From: Sclerotinia nivalis
Taxonomy: Eukaryota > Ascomycota > Leotiomycetes > Helotiales > Sclerotiniaceae
Direction of reading: 5' to 3'
Length of the DNA stretch: 64,000 nucleotides
NCBI GenBank assembly: GCA_029531795.1
Contig: JAPEIS010000002.1
Coordinates: 868,001 to 932,000 of the forward strand
Part shown: piece by piece, positions 1 to 12,287 of the stretch
Layout of the letters: every line of letters begins with the position of its first letter
How positions within the stretch are numbered: the stretch's first letter is position 1
Program-made: the position numbers and the translations under genes
The notes under the pieces: generated by a model
Told to the model about the DNA's origin: nothing
Database searches by the model: none
Seen by the model: the letters and a program-made list of their open reading frames with translations, nothing else

Positions 1-1878
1 CCTGTTGCATGAGAATTGTTGCCAGCGCATAGGGCAGGAATCTGGAAGGAGATACTGTAGTCTGTACAGCCGTTTGAGACCGATGTCATGTCCTTCTTGT
101 CTTATCTCTCGAGATGAAAATAGACGTACAATTGACTATACCAAAATTCTCAAACATTGGATCTGATCTTGCCTCAGTTATGTTTTAATCATCCCTCTTC
201 CATTTGCTCCAGATCCCACAGGAGATTTCATGATTTCTTTGATATTGAGAAACATTAACAGCGATAATTTAATCATGAATCGTCAAATCCCTTGAATTTT
301 GGTCTATGGTTTCTGGTCTTTATCTATCCTCGGAAGAATCCGAAACAGAAACAAAATCCTCACCTCACCTGATCTAGATGATTCGGTTTTGCCCTCCCGA
401 GAACATCTTAGAATCATCTTGCATGTTTGCCGAGTAGAAGCATGGCATACTTTTTGACGCATTTCAACGATTTTGGAAAGCTAGAATATGTTGATGTGCT
501 TTCTCTGACTTTCAATTGGGGACTTGAGAGATTTTTCCTGTGTATGTATGATCCAGGATTATTTTAGTTCCGGAGTAAAACTACAACTCTAGGACACACA
601 CATACATATTTTAAAGCGTGCAGTACGGTGCACCCATCTCCCATCTCCCATGTCCCATGAATCCATGATGCCCATCTACTAGACTAGCACCCTCGTACCC
701 GCATGTAGGTGTTTACAGGGTATCTAGTAGGTTGATTCTTCTTAGCATCTAAAATCTTAGGAAAGTCCAAAAGTTCTCAGTTCTCTGGGAAAAGGCTTTG
801 AAAAATAACATGCATAATCATTTGACCCTTTACCATATTAAGTTAATCTCATGATTGCGCCCTTTCCCTTGATTTGCTGAGGACCTAGTTATTTCTTTCA
901 ATCCTTGTTCCTTTTCATCCTCGTGCTAATGCACATCCAAACAAATCAATTGATCCAACTGCCTCTTTGCTCTGATCTCCTCTCCTCGCCTTCTTTTTCC
1001 TTTCCCCACTCATTCAAAACATAGCGTGATAGCTTACTTTGGCAGCCGCGTCCAGAGTCTCAGTCTCTCTTAGAGAATTTAATAACCTACCTACCTACTC
1101 CGTACCTATTCCGTACCTACCTACCTACCTACCTACCTAGTAATAATAAATTCCCCGTCGTCGCTCCCTCATTCAACAAAAACCCTTGAATCAGACTACG
1201 TACGCACATAGTACAATCGGTCCATTGACTCTATTCGTAAAACTCATTTATTAATATTTTATACCAATTTATTAATTCCATCCCCGATTATTTATTTATT
1301 TTCCCGTCTAGTGGGAAAATATCCACTTCAAACTTTATCTCATCACAACCCTGTCCAACTCATATGGGCACGTACTTGTAGCCCTCAAACCCTCCTCATC
1401 TTCTCTGTGTCTGTTCTTTGATCCCATCTCACATCACAATCCACGAACCTTCAATAGATCTTTACCAGGTGGTATATCTATAGAACTTATGAATTATTAA
1501 AAATAGATCCTGGAAGATCTATATCAATTAACATACAAGAACAACATATCTTGCAACACGATCATTGAGCAATTGAGCATTCGCACACAGTCAGTCAGTT
1601 GTACCTACCTCAAAAAAGACCAAATCCTCCATCACTTCATTCAATTCAACCTTGCGACTCTCGCTTTCAACCATTTGGAACTTCAACTCAACCTTTCGAA
1701 CAGATAATTGCCATTTGACCTGTACAATCACCTATCGAATCAGAATCTTCTGACTTATTTTCAAAAATAATCACCTCGCCAGGTCTTCTCACTTTATTGC
1801 CAATTCGCGCCTGCTTCTACAAAATCGAATTAGTATATTAATCAACCACCTTCATCCCTTTGTAATGCCATCGACACA
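1..1878. other. STE11 upstream region, no gene seen
   Basis: No convincing coding exon was found on either strand. The DNA is AT-rich with pyrimidine tracts and an ACCT tetranucleotide run at about 1085-1139. The last several hundred bases are probably the promoter and 5' leader of STE11; the leader length cannot be read from sequence alone. Confidence 0.6.
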
Positions 1879-1891
1879 ATGGCAATGCTAG
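1865..1891 (+). promoter_or_regulatory. Overlapping uORF at the STE11 start
   Basis: An ATG 14 bases before the STE11 start opens an 8-codon frame that ends at a TAG inside the STE11 coding region, in another frame. If this ATG is in the mRNA, it would compete with the main start. A second in-frame STE11 ATG lies two codons in, still upstream of the uORF stop. The role is inferred from position only. Confidence 0.45.
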
Positions 1892-4800
1892 CTTCAAAGA
1901 ATCCGTTTCCCGCATCGCTGGGCCCATCCTCATCTTCCTTCTCTTCCAATTCACAATCAGCCAGCACACAATCAAGTAGAAGAGCGCCAGCCATGTTGGC
2001 CACAAACCAAACATTCGCGAGCCCTACAGAATCTGAGTTTTCGGATGTAGACAGTCCAGAGTCTGCAAAGAGATGGGATGAGGATCAAGTTGGCGATTGG
2101 CTTAGGAGCATCAACTGCAGTGAATATGAGAAGTTATTCAAGAAGAATAATATAAATGGCGAGAACCTCTTGGAGATGGACAAAGCGGTACTTCAAGAAA
2201 TGGGTATTGAAAAGATAGGAGATCGGGTTCGTCTATTCTTGGGCATCAAGAAGCTCAGGACGAAGGCCTACGCCAACCAGAAGAAGAGAAATAGGGTAAG
2301 TGTTCTTTGACTGCTCATTACAGTGGATTGATTTTGACGGTTTCAATCACAGGATTCTTTTGCGACACTGGATACTTTTGCGCACACCCCATCTTCTGGC
2401 TCGCCACGCCCTACAAATTCTGGAAGTCGAAATATGTCTACATCTACGAGCAAGAGATTCTCCAGACAGTTTGATTCTTTTAATACCGCCACAGCGATTC
2501 CCGAGAACGTTAGTAAACCAACTTCGCGACCTGTCTCACCCTTGACAAATTCTGAGGTTCGACCTCTACGACAACAGAGATATGGTATCATGAGCCCCGC
2601 AGAACAAATGAAGCGGGAACAAAATCAAGGATACTTTAATGGTTCGAGTAATATTAGCATACCAGGAAGTGCTGCGACTATTTCCGGAAGGCGGCCTACC
2701 ACCCCATCTGATCCTGCACAACCACAGATAGCTCGGCTAGCTGGTGGTCATACTCGAGCCAACGCAAGCATCGACGGCTCGCTCATGGCTTCATTGCCAA
2801 CGAATCAGGATGTCATCAGGGTCATATCTTCTAGGGGTGTCACAAAGGTGGTCAAGGTTGCCGATTGTAGCTCCTGCGACGAGGTGATGCGATTGACTTT
2901 GAGGAAATTTGGTTACCGCGAGGACCATGATCGGAACTATTGTTTCTGGGTCCTTGCTGGTGTCGATCCGGATCCCAGTCAATGCCGTCGATTGCCAGAA
3001 GCTGAACTCTGGCGCATCATCAAAGATCAAAAGAGAGCTGAAAGAAATCGACTTATCTTGCGAAAGATACATGCAGGTGAACCAGGCGACGATGAGCTAC
3101 AGCGAGCCGCCAGCATCGCATTGGAGGAAGCTACAACAACTCATAATCGTGCTATCGAAACGTCCGATAATAAGCGTAGTCAACTCAAAGTTCAGAAAAT
3201 GCTCGGAGAAACGTGGAATGACAACCTTCAGCATCCATTATCACCTGCTTCGTTTCAATCGACTGGATCCAACCTATCCATCACTGAGAGGGAACGTAAT
3301 GTGTATAACGCGGCGAAGGATCTTGAGAGACCATTACCAGCCGATTCTCGAGAGAGCTCAAGGCATAAAATAGGCAAGAAAGGTGGTCTACGTCACTTCT
3401 TTGGGCAGAGACCTCCAAGCGAATTGATCACGTCGGATTTGACGACATACTTCCCCGATCATCCTCGTGAAGAGATTGATCGCACTGCAAGACTTTCACT
3501 GCGGAGATCTACTCGCCTAAGTAAGGTCAACAGCCGTTTGAGTGTTGCCAGTAACCTGAGCTTTGCTTCGAGCGTGGCTGATGCCCCGCCAATGCCCACC
3601 ATTGCCGATACTTGGCTCATGGGTAATAGCCAATTAGCAAAAATCCGACCGTTGGACCTTTCAAGAGCAACTAGTAGTCGATTCAGAGACTCGGTAGCTT
3701 CTTCATTACTCGACATTGTCCAAGAAGAATCCCCAACTGAGCCGAATCGCAAATCTTATGTCTCCTTTGCGACTGATAGCGGATCTGATACTACCAATGT
3801 TAACGTAACTACTGATGATGGAAGTAGCGTTAGAGATAGCTACTTCGAGGATGGTAGCACAGGAGCTGGGGATTCTTTGAGAGAAATCACCCAAGCGCTG
3901 AACAATGACGGAGAGGAATTGGATGAAGAATTGGAAAGTTTTCTACAGGGCGACTCTTGGGACGACAGCAAATGGATGAAGGGTGCACTTATTGGACAAG
4001 GTTCCTTCGGTAGTGTTTTCTTGGCTCTGCATGCTGTCACGGGTGAACTACTTGCGGTCAAGCAAGTCGAGACACCTTCGCCTAGTACGGACAGTAAAAA
4101 CGATGCTCGCAAGAAGAGTATGATCGACGCTTTGAAACGTGAGATTAGTTTCCTTCGTGATCTTCAGCATCCCAACATTGTCCAATATCTCGGGGCAAGC
4201 TCATCCGACAATCACCTCAACATTTTCCTCGAATACGTGCCTGGTGGTTCCGTCCAAACTATGCTTAACTCTTATGGAGCATTGGGAGAGCCTCTAATTC
4301 GAAGCTTTGTGCGACAAATTGTTACTGGCTTGGCTTATCTCCATGGCAAAGATATAATTCACAGAGATATCAAGGGTGCAAATATCCTTGTTGACAACAA
4401 GGGTGGAATTAAAATTTCTGATTTTGGAATTTCGAAGAAAATTGAAGCCTCGAATCTTCTCAATGGACCTGGCAATAATAAAAATCGACCTTCACTACAA
4501 GGATCTGTGTTCTGGATGGCGCCTGAGGTCGTCAAACAAACCGCTTACACACGCAAAGCAGATATTTGGTCACTCGGTTGCCTTGTCATTGAAATGATGA
4601 CAGGTACTCACCCGTTCCCTGATTGCTCTCAACTACAAGCCATTTTCAAAATTGGTGGTGCAAGGATTAGTCCTACCGTACCAGATGAAGCCAGCTCTGA
4701 GGCGAAGATCTTCTTGGCATCAACTTTTGAGGTCGAACATACTAAACGACCAAGTGCTGACGAGTTGTTACTGAGCCCATTTTTGAACCCAATCACTTAA
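1879..4800 (+). CDS. STE11: MAP kinase kinase kinase Ste11
   Basis: Exons 1879-2295 and 2353-4800 give about 954 residues; the 57-base intron is GTAAGT...CACAG, phase 0. Domains in order: a SAM domain at about 65-131 (beginning WDEDQVGDWL), a Ras-association domain at about 291-378 (DVIRVISSRGVTKVVKV), a long Ser-rich linker, and a C-terminal kinase at about 680-950. The kinase has the glycine loop GQGSFGSV, catalytic Lys about 709 (LLAVKQVE), HRDIKGAN at about 809 and DFGIS. This SAM-RA-kinase order is that of fungal Ste11/Byr2. Such kinases sit above Ste7 and the Fus3/Kss1-type MAPK in mating, development and infection signalling, usually with the adaptor Ste50. The start is chosen because the N terminus stays open into the SAM domain. 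Confidence 0.96.
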
Positions 4801-7326
4801 TTGGGTTATTGGCAGTTTTGTTGCTTCTTTTGCAGCACCTGTATTAAACTAGTATATGCTTCAAACGCATTGCAAGCGCTGGACATTGCATCGCCTTGGA
4901 GTTTTTCCTTTCAGCATATTCATTTTCTTGTACACATTTTTTTTCCTTTTCTCTTTTTTGATGTCGTAACGAAATACGATACCCAAAGCTTCCTATGGAT
5001 TTAGGCATAATAAGGGTACTTAACATAGATGGCATGGATGACAGAAGGGGTGGATTGTTGTATCACTGGTTGGTCTCCTTTCTTTGGGGCAAGTAGTTAC
5101 ATTTTTGGGGATGGAAAATGAAGGCGAACGTTATGAAACCATGTATCGAAGGGGAATGGGAAGATGGAAAATATGAGAAGTGTGGAAATTAAAGTGTATA
5201 AATATAGGGTGTTGACAGATATGAATATCATGATTCAAGATCATACATAACACATGTCTTAATTTATATTTGCTTTATTGCTCAAATGTGACTTGTAGAA
5301 TCTTGCGCTTTAGACGAATCACAAAGTTATCGGATATCTAACCATTAGAACCCATCCAACCCCACCACCTTCCTCTCCTCCCCATGTCCCAGCACCCTCC
5401 TCCCCCCCCCACCAAATAAATCATCACGCCTCGGGTATATAAACTATAAACCCTCATCATAAATCACATCCCTCACATACACCACATTGCGAATATTTCA
5501 CTACATCAAGATCTATCCTCAACCTCAAATATTTTAATCCCCTCATCCTCCCACTATCTCTAAACACTTTTTTCCATCCTGGATACGTCCTGGTCGTGAC
5601 AACTAGGCTCGGATCTTCCATCCTTGTCGAGTTGTTGTACATCAACATCGATTCGTTAATATCTATTTGTAGGTACTTTATCGTGTTAAATCTGCGGGAA
5701 GAATGGTCTGTGAAAGATAGGGTAAGGTTTCGGGGTTATTGGCATTACATGTGTTGCGGGAGGATTTGCGGGAGTATAGGATGGGAATTCCTTGGTTGTA
5801 CGGAGTATAAGTGGCGACACGTGCGAAAATGGGAGATAAGAATCGGAGCTTGTGTAAAATGGTGTTTTTTTGTTGCACGACGCGTTCATTATAGGTCATA
5901 TGTTTCCGATGTTGGAGAGACGGAACACAGGTGCGCGTAATATCGTATTGAGAAGTTCTTGCATCGTCGATGCTATGTGACTGCTTACAGCGGAAATGCC
6001 CTAATTGTCGATGACATTGGATTAGATGGAACATATTCCCGCCTGGGACTTCTAGTAGGATCATCTCAGGAATTTCAGATGGTAGTTGGAGGCCTGCTGC
6101 CCTCTCTTGACCTTCTCTCTGACTATGTAAAGCACTTATCATACTCCTTCGTCGTCTGTCGGGCTTGGGAGATAATTCTCTTTTCCGCTTCTCTTCCATG
6201 CCTTCGGTTAATCTTTGATCTCCCCCTTATGAGTTTTGGCTAGTTCTTTTTTTTCTCGAGATTTCTGAATTCAATAAGTGTCATATGGCTGGAAGCCGCC
6301 TGTACATATGACATAGTGGGTGATTGGGAAACAGATGATTCCCACTTGGACAGTGAGAGCGTAGGTGAGAGGAGGGGCTTCCTTCTCGATGTCATATTGG
6401 GTTGTTTGTATGGCGAGTAGTCGGATGCAAGTATAGATACAGATCAGTGTATTCGAAAATTTTCAGCACAATTCAATGTCGGAAACTTTCAACGACGGCA
6501 TAGCTGTAAATTTTCGAAAATGGGCTAATGCCAATGACCTGAGTACTTTTGATATACTAAACGGGTTGAACGTCCAAGCAAGCTTTAGGCTCCAAACAGA
6601 CCGGATGTATCAAACGAACTCCAAAAACTCTCGGTTGAAATGCATGTTGGAACATTGTCATTTCTTATACAAGTATGGATATATTGGTAGACTCTTGGTG
6701 GGATTGTATGAGAAGCATAAAAGGATTAAACCATAAAGGGATTAAACCAATGGGTGTGGTTATTTGAGGATGCGGCACTGCGTCTTTTTCACGAACACCG
6801 CGAATCATTCAACACTCTACGCAAGGCAGACTGATGCCGAATGGAGATAATAAGTAGTGGGTGCAAAACCAGACACATACTTAGCTAGGTAAATATTGCA
6901 TGAAGGAAAAGAGAGGCAACGGTGGTTCCTTGACTTGCTTCGTAGCCTGAAGACCACGAGTAGGTACGTGGTAGAAGTTCATCAGGAGCATGGGGTTCAC
7001 CGGGGACGAATACTACCCCGGATTTCCTCAATTAGTACTCCTCAAAACTCATGAGGGTTTCTAATACGGAGAACATGTATGATGTTGGGCATCGCTGAGG
7101 AACAATAAACAATTTCGGATCATCTCCGCCGAAATTTAATGGATATTTCAAAGATTGTTATGATATTCGAATTCTGGAATGAAGATTTTCGCTTCCTGGC
7201 CTCGCTAGCTCGCTAGGAATGTGTGGCGTAAAGTAAACTGCGGTGGCGGTGCATTGATCTCAACCTTAAACTTTTCGAAGCTCTCGATTCCATCTCACAG
7301 TGACAACAACCACATCCATCATCAAA
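4801..7326. other. Intergenic, STE11 to CWC2
   Basis: About 2.5 kb without a supportable gene. It holds the STE11 3' region, a C-rich stretch near 5340-5420, and several short open frames on both strands (5.6-6.2 kb, 6.48-6.74 kb) that show no recognisable protein and no splice-extended continuation. The bases before 7327 are presumably the CWC2 promoter. Confidence 0.55.
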
Positions 7327-8562
7327 ATGTCTGAAGTCGAGATTACAAGTCCTCCAACCATGGCGCCGCCCATTGAAGCTCCGGAGGAAAACTCAACAGC
7401 TCTTACTACTACAAACAATGAAACAGGCGCACCCGCCGAGCGCAAAGTTAAGAAAATCATACGTCGAAAAAAGCGTCCAGCGCGTCCCCAAGTTGATCCC
7501 TCAACGATAAAGAGCGAACCCCCTCCACAAACTGGTACTATTTTCAATATCTGGTATAACAAATGGTCTGGTGGTGATCGGGAAGATAAATATCTATCAA
7601 AAACTGCAGCAGCAGGACGTTGCAACATCGCAAAAGATACTGGATATACTAAAGCCGACAAGGTGACCGGCAGTTATTTCTGTTTATTTTTTGCACGGGG
7701 AATTTGTCCAAAAGGTCAGGAATGTGAATACCTACATCGTTTGCCCGGTATTCATGATATGTTCAATCCGAATGTAGATGTATTTGGTCGGGACAAACAT
7801 TCGGATTATAGAGATGATATGGGAGGTACAGGAAGTTTCATGAGGCAAAATAGAACAATTTATGTGGGAAGGATACATGTCAGTGATGATATTGAAGAAA
7901 TTGTTGCGCGCCATTTCGCAGAATGGGGCCAGGTTGAGAGAAGTAAGTCTCTATATCTTCTTAATGTGGTAATGAATACATGCTAATCTGTATTAGTCCG
8001 GGTTCTGAATACGAGAGGTGTCGCTTTTATCACATATTCGAACGAGGCAAATGCGCAGTTTGCGAAAGAAGCAATGGCACATCAATCGTTAGATCACAAC
8101 GAAATCTTGAACGTACGATGGGCGACGGCAGATCCGAATCCGATGGCACAGGCACGAGAGGTACGAAAAATAGAGGAGCAAGCTGCGGAAGCTGTTAGGA
8201 GGGCTCTGCCTGCAGAATTTGTAGCTGAGATAGAGGGAAGAGATCCCGAAGCACGAAAACGCAAGAGAATAGAAGGGGGTTTTGGACTGGCAGGTTATGA
8301 GGCGCCTGACGACGTTTATTTTGCTAGGGGTGCCAATGCTGTAAACCCAGTTGGCAGACAAGGACTGGAGTTAGAAGATGAGCAAAGACTCATGCTCGAA
8401 GCGGATGCCTATGAGCAGACGGAACAGAAAGAGGAGAGTGGAGGTATATTTTCCAGTAGTACTCTGGCAGCATTAGAAAGTGCCAAGGGGTCAATTGCAA
8501 CGAAGCCAAAACCCAAAGCACCATCGGGACCATTGGTGGCTTATGATAGCGATAGTGATTAG
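7327..8562 (+). CDS. CWC2: Pre-mRNA splicing factor Cwc2
   Basis: Exons 7327-7942 and 7997-8562 (54-base GTAAGT...TTAG intron with a TGCTAAT branch site) encode 393 residues. An N-terminal basic region precedes a Torus/CCCH zinc finger containing CLFFARGICPKGQECEYLHR, then a linker and an RRM starting at NRTIYVGRIHV and continuing across the splice into RGVAFITYSNEANAQFAKEA. The tail is charged and ends DSDSD. In yeast, Cwc2 is the NTC (Prp19 complex) subunit that touches U6 snRNA and the pre-mRNA near the catalytic core. The zinc finger, RRM and length fit. The start is the first ATG in the frame; only a GTG lies further upstream. Confidence 0.95.
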
Positions 8563-8753
8563 ATGGGAAGGATAAGCGGAGTTCAGGAGTTGGTCAACTT
8601 ACTATTACCATGATGTACAGTATAATACTCGGTCTTTTAGACAAGCTAAAATCATAGCAGCATTGTCTCAGCTTCGAAAGCAGGAGTAATGAGCAAAATT
8701 AAAGCAATTCATCCCATGATACGATTGTGTTCTCCATGATTTCATTATAGTCA

Positions 8754-9749
8754 TCAACTATTGAAAATCCTCGAATATAGCATCTCATGTCTTCCAATCC
8801 ACAAATCCATAACCGGTACACTTTGACCAGCATCCTCCACTTTGGTATTCCATTCCTTTTCAATAGCTTCCTTGATTCCCATCTGAACTTCGCCACTCGC
8901 CAAAACCTTCTGTGCATGATACGGTCCAAACATACTGGCTCTCACGGCCGCCGAAAGCAAAGCCTTCACATGACTTAACATAAATACATATGCTGTCTGC
9001 TCTAAACTCATTCCCACAGTCGATGTAATGGCACCAAATAAAGGTGCGAGATGAGCGGATACGGGTGGTATTTCTCCAGAGGTGGTTTTAGGTGCTGAGG
9101 ATATAGATTTTAGTAGTGCGGAGAATTCCTTCAAGATGTTATTTCCAACAGCGGATGCAGAAGTAGAGAGCTCTGGAGATAAAGCAGCAGAGAGCGATCG
9201 ATCCCAGATAGACAATAAAGCTCTTCCTTGAGCAATCGAGGCTCGTCGTCCTACGGTACACATAATCGAAGCATCTTGAGCATCATCTAGATCAATCAAA
9301 TCCCCGGGATTCCGGTGCGCGGCGAGCACGAAAGGGAGAGTTGTAGATGAATAGGAAGAGAGTGAGAAGGCTAGGAAATCCGTGAATGATGATCTGGGTT
9401 TGGTGTGTGCGAGATAGGATTCTAGGCCGCTACTGAAGGCGAATGAACCGAGTGGGAGGGCGGAATCGGAGAGTAGGAGGAGGAAATGATTGGACTGTGG
9501 AGAGAGGAATGGTACTGGGGTTGGTTAGAAAAGAACATGAGCTAAAGAGATAGGGATTTTCTCACCATTGTTGATATCAGTACGATGATCCCTAGATGAT
9601 GCGGAGGATAAAGTTCGACCGGCTAATCGGGCTTTCGCAGCTGCTAATCTCTTCTCCAATTCTTCAACCTCTTTCTCTATATCCTGAGACTCATTTCCTG
9701 TATCCCGAGACTCGTTCTCTGTATCCTGAGACTCCACTTGAAGACTCAT
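8754..9749 (-). CDS. ureF: Urease accessory protein UreF
   Basis: Two exons on the minus strand, 9749-9566 and 9514-8754 (51-base intron, phase 1), give 314 residues. The junction restores VPFLSPQSNHFLLLLSDSAL followed by PLGSFAFSSGLESY, the UreF family N-terminal signature. Later segments such as FLAFSLSSYSSTTLPFVLAA also fit. UreF acts with UreD/H and UreG to load nickel into apo-urease in the cytosol. A Glu/Lys-rich coiled-coil segment (EKEVEELEKRLAAAKARLAG) precedes the family domain and is fed by a 21-base tandem repeat. The frame stays open upstream to another ATG at 10028, which would add 93 residues unlike UreF, so the later ATG was chosen. The gene is convergent with CWC2. Confidence 0.9.
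9676..9738 (-). repeat. 21-base tandem repeat in ureF exon 1
   Basis: Three imperfect 21-base copies lie inside ureF and encode ESQDTEN, ESRDTGN and ESQDIEK. Repeat number may vary between strains without breaking the frame. Confidence 0.75.
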
Positions 9750-10913
9750 TGGACTATCATACCACTGGCTCACTGGGTGTGGTAGAAGTGCAGGCTGGTA
9801 ACCATGTCGATTGGACAAAATTAGATGTGGCTTTAAGCTTATTTTAAAGTGTGGCTGTGAATGGGGTGTAAATCCAGCCGTTCCGATCCAACCTTGTGTT
9901 ATTGTTTCTTCCCTCAAACCATCAAACGACTTGTGCGATATGGATGAATTGAAAGAGACCTGCCAAGAATTGTTTAAATCCCAATCATGGGTTGAGCTTA
10001 TGGTAAAGGCTGGTACCATGTCACTCATTTCAAACAGCCCCCCGTCTTATCTCATACCGGTATACATCCGCAGTTTTTCATCTAAATTCGACACCGTTTC
10101 CGCTACGATGGGAGCCCGGTGAGTTGAGGCTGAATTTACTATCCTACCATAGGGCTCTGCTTATGTACCACCACACGCCTGTCAAACTTACAATGCATCG
10201 ATGCATGGATTTTTAATCTTATTTTGTAATGGTGGCTCAGCAAGATTCTCCCATGTTTCGAAAGTTTTGATGAGTGCAGGATCCTTTCGCCGAGTACTTT
10301 CTCGGGCCATTGGCTGCTGTTCGAACAACCAATGTTTTGCATTGATGCTATCTATTGTTGGGAATTGGTTCACCGAGATGATATACTACGACATGAATCA
10401 CAGGCATATTCGTCAAACTTGTGTGTTGTTTATTCAATAAGTACGACGGTGACGATGTAGTATATTCGTTTCTCGGAGAGATATCCGCCATGGTAGCACT
10501 CGTGAATTAGGACCAAGTGTTCCCTTCGAGAAGGCTGCCAAATTTTCTTATACTTGATATGGAGTCACACATGTTTACATCTTCATTTTCCTACGCGCCC
10601 AAACCAGTTACACCACAGCAAGATTCATTGTGATTCGAAATCGACGTCAATCTCATCCGTAGTCTATCGATTAAGGGATAGTCTATGAAATACCGTGCCG
10701 CAATCCTCCAGTAAGGCTTCTTGCTCACCGCATATATAGGCTGTGCTCGTGAACGTGGGATAATTACTATGAGATTCTTACCTTGCCCTATCTATATTGA
10801 ACCTCGCTTGACTCATTTCCCTGGAGAACGCGAAGAGCTAGTGTGGCAATCATTTTGGCTTGTGTAGATATGCTAATTATTCTCAAATACTACAGTATTT
10901 AGATGTAAATTGA
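9750..10913. other. Intergenic, no gene seen
   Basis: Apart from the possible 5' extension of ureF (9750-10028, minus strand), nothing here reads as a conserved protein. Short open frames at 9.8-10.4 kb lack recognisable motifs. A fairly AT-rich stretch leads into the MARVEL-type gene. Confidence 0.5.
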
Positions 10914-11035
10914 ATGAAGATAGGCCACTTGGTCGAGTACAATGGATACTATATAGTTTCAATCTCCGCAAAGGTTGACAGGTAAATTCCACTTCGAATC
11001 TTATATTATATAAATCGTATGGCTAACCTTGACAG

Positions 11036-11568
11036 CTATTATTCGCTGCCGTCGTTCTAGCATTATCCGTGATCATGATCAAAGGTTATGGGCCTGGTCA
11101 CTCGTGGTCTCTCATCTCCTATGGTTCCTTCTGTGGTGGAGCCGTAATCATCATTGTAGCTATTGGGATTGTAGCATGTTTCATGGAAGCTTTACAAGGC
11201 ATAATAATGCTTGTCCTCGATGACGTCGCATTATTCTTCCTTCTCGCTGGAGGAATCGTACGTTGCCGCGTTACCTGCGCTTTTTTGGATAATTGCTAAC
11301 AAACTCTTTGCAGGCATACGCGGCGACAATCAAGGTCGGTAACTGCGCTGATTCTGATGGTTACGTCAGTTACCATGACAACCCGTTCGGCTTCAGTGTA
11401 GACAGACGCCTTGCCATCAAGGAAGCCATCGACGAAGCTACGAGTAGATGTCGAGAGACTCAGGCAAGCACGGCATTCCTTTGGTTCACAGCGGCATGTT
11501 TTATTGGGACAACTGCCATTCAATTTTTGGGTCACAAACGTGGTGGTGGTGCTGCGAGCTACCCATAG
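11036..11568 (+). CDS. MARVEL-domain membrane protein, 5' exon unclear
   Basis: Exons 11036-11257 and 11314-11568 (56-base GTACGT...GCAG intron, phase 0) encode 158 residues. Four hydrophobic segments are visible: LLFAAVVLALSVIMI, SFCGGAVIIIVAIGIVACF, IIMLVLDDVALFFLLAGGI and TAFLWFTAACFIGTTAI. A Cys-containing loop (GNCADSDGYV) and a GGG tail follow the plan of fungal MARVEL/Nce102-like plasma-membrane proteins. The first exon is a problem. The frame continuing upstream across a GTAAAT donor reads SFNLRKG, stop, Q and has no ATG. An alternative ATG at 10914 with a GTTGAC donor gives an N terminus unlike the family. The gene may be intact with an unusual start, or recently inactivated. Confidence 0.65.
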
Positions 11569-11825
11569 AATCTATCGAGCGGAACATACCAATAGGAAGG
11601 AGATGCGGGATTGTAATGGACTCTAATGACGGATATGAAATGATGGAATACTGATATCAACGGCGTTTATTTATGTTTGGATTTTGTGTGTTGATAATTG
11701 GGTCGGGGCATACGACAGTTTTCTGGTTCTTCCTACCATTCGCTTGGATGATGGGGTAACTCCGTTTCCCATTACATAGAAACAAATAACAACATATATT
11801 GCAAAAATATTTTTCAAGTCATTTT

Positions 11826-12141
11826 TTAATCACATGTCTTCGGTTGGCTCTGCTTCATTCGCGGATTGTTCATTTCCATCCTTCGCCAATTATCATAGAC
11901 AATGAATCCCATGAAGATCATCAGACCACCCACCTTATATGACATGAAAGGAGACATCAAGAGCGAAATTGGAGAGAGGAGAAATCCGACGGGATGATTT
12001 GTGGATATTTTGATGTAAGTCTTCTTCTTATTGCTGTCTGATACAACATTCTACGATATGAAGGATTGTATTTGCTAATTGATGATGCCCAACAGCTGCG
12101 ACGGGTAAGATATAGAAAAGGAAGGAGTTGAAGATGTGTCA
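11826..12141 (-). pseudogene. Relic of a small membrane protein
   Basis: Read on the minus strand, the segment 12138 to about 12052 gives HIFNSFLFYILPVAAVGHHQ and more. After a one-base frame change near 12051 it continues as VVSDSNKKKTYIKISTNHPV, then GFLLSPISLLMSPFMSYKVG and a charged tail ending at TAA 11828-11826. A TGA at 12141-12139 sits directly before HIFN. The two halves join smoothly only if the frameshift is ignored, which suggests a decayed multi-pass protein. I do not recognise the family. An intron at the frame change cannot be excluded but no good donor/acceptor pair is visible. Confidence 0.4.
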
Positions 12142-12183
12142 GAGGTGTAGATGTGTGTGGTATTTTTATAAGGATTCTCAGAG

Positions 12184-12256
12184 GAAGAGTTGGAAGAATT
12201 GGAAGAATTGGAAGAATGAAAAGGTTGAAAAGATTGAAAAGATTGAAAAGATTTAA
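12184..12256. repeat. Short tandem repeats, AGAATTGGA and GATTGAAAA types
   Basis: About four copies of a 9-base TTGGAAGAA unit run into about four copies of a related TTGAAAAGA unit, in the spacer between the membrane-protein relic and the FAD-oxidase pseudogene. Confidence 0.8.
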
Positions 12257-12287
12257 AGAATAGCTAGCTGCAGAATTAGTCTACTTT

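Noticed and set aside
5596..6243. Overlapping open frames on both strands, up to 173 codons
   Set aside because: No family-like motif, unusual composition and no splice-linked continuation; opposite-strand frames overlap each other, as expected by chance.
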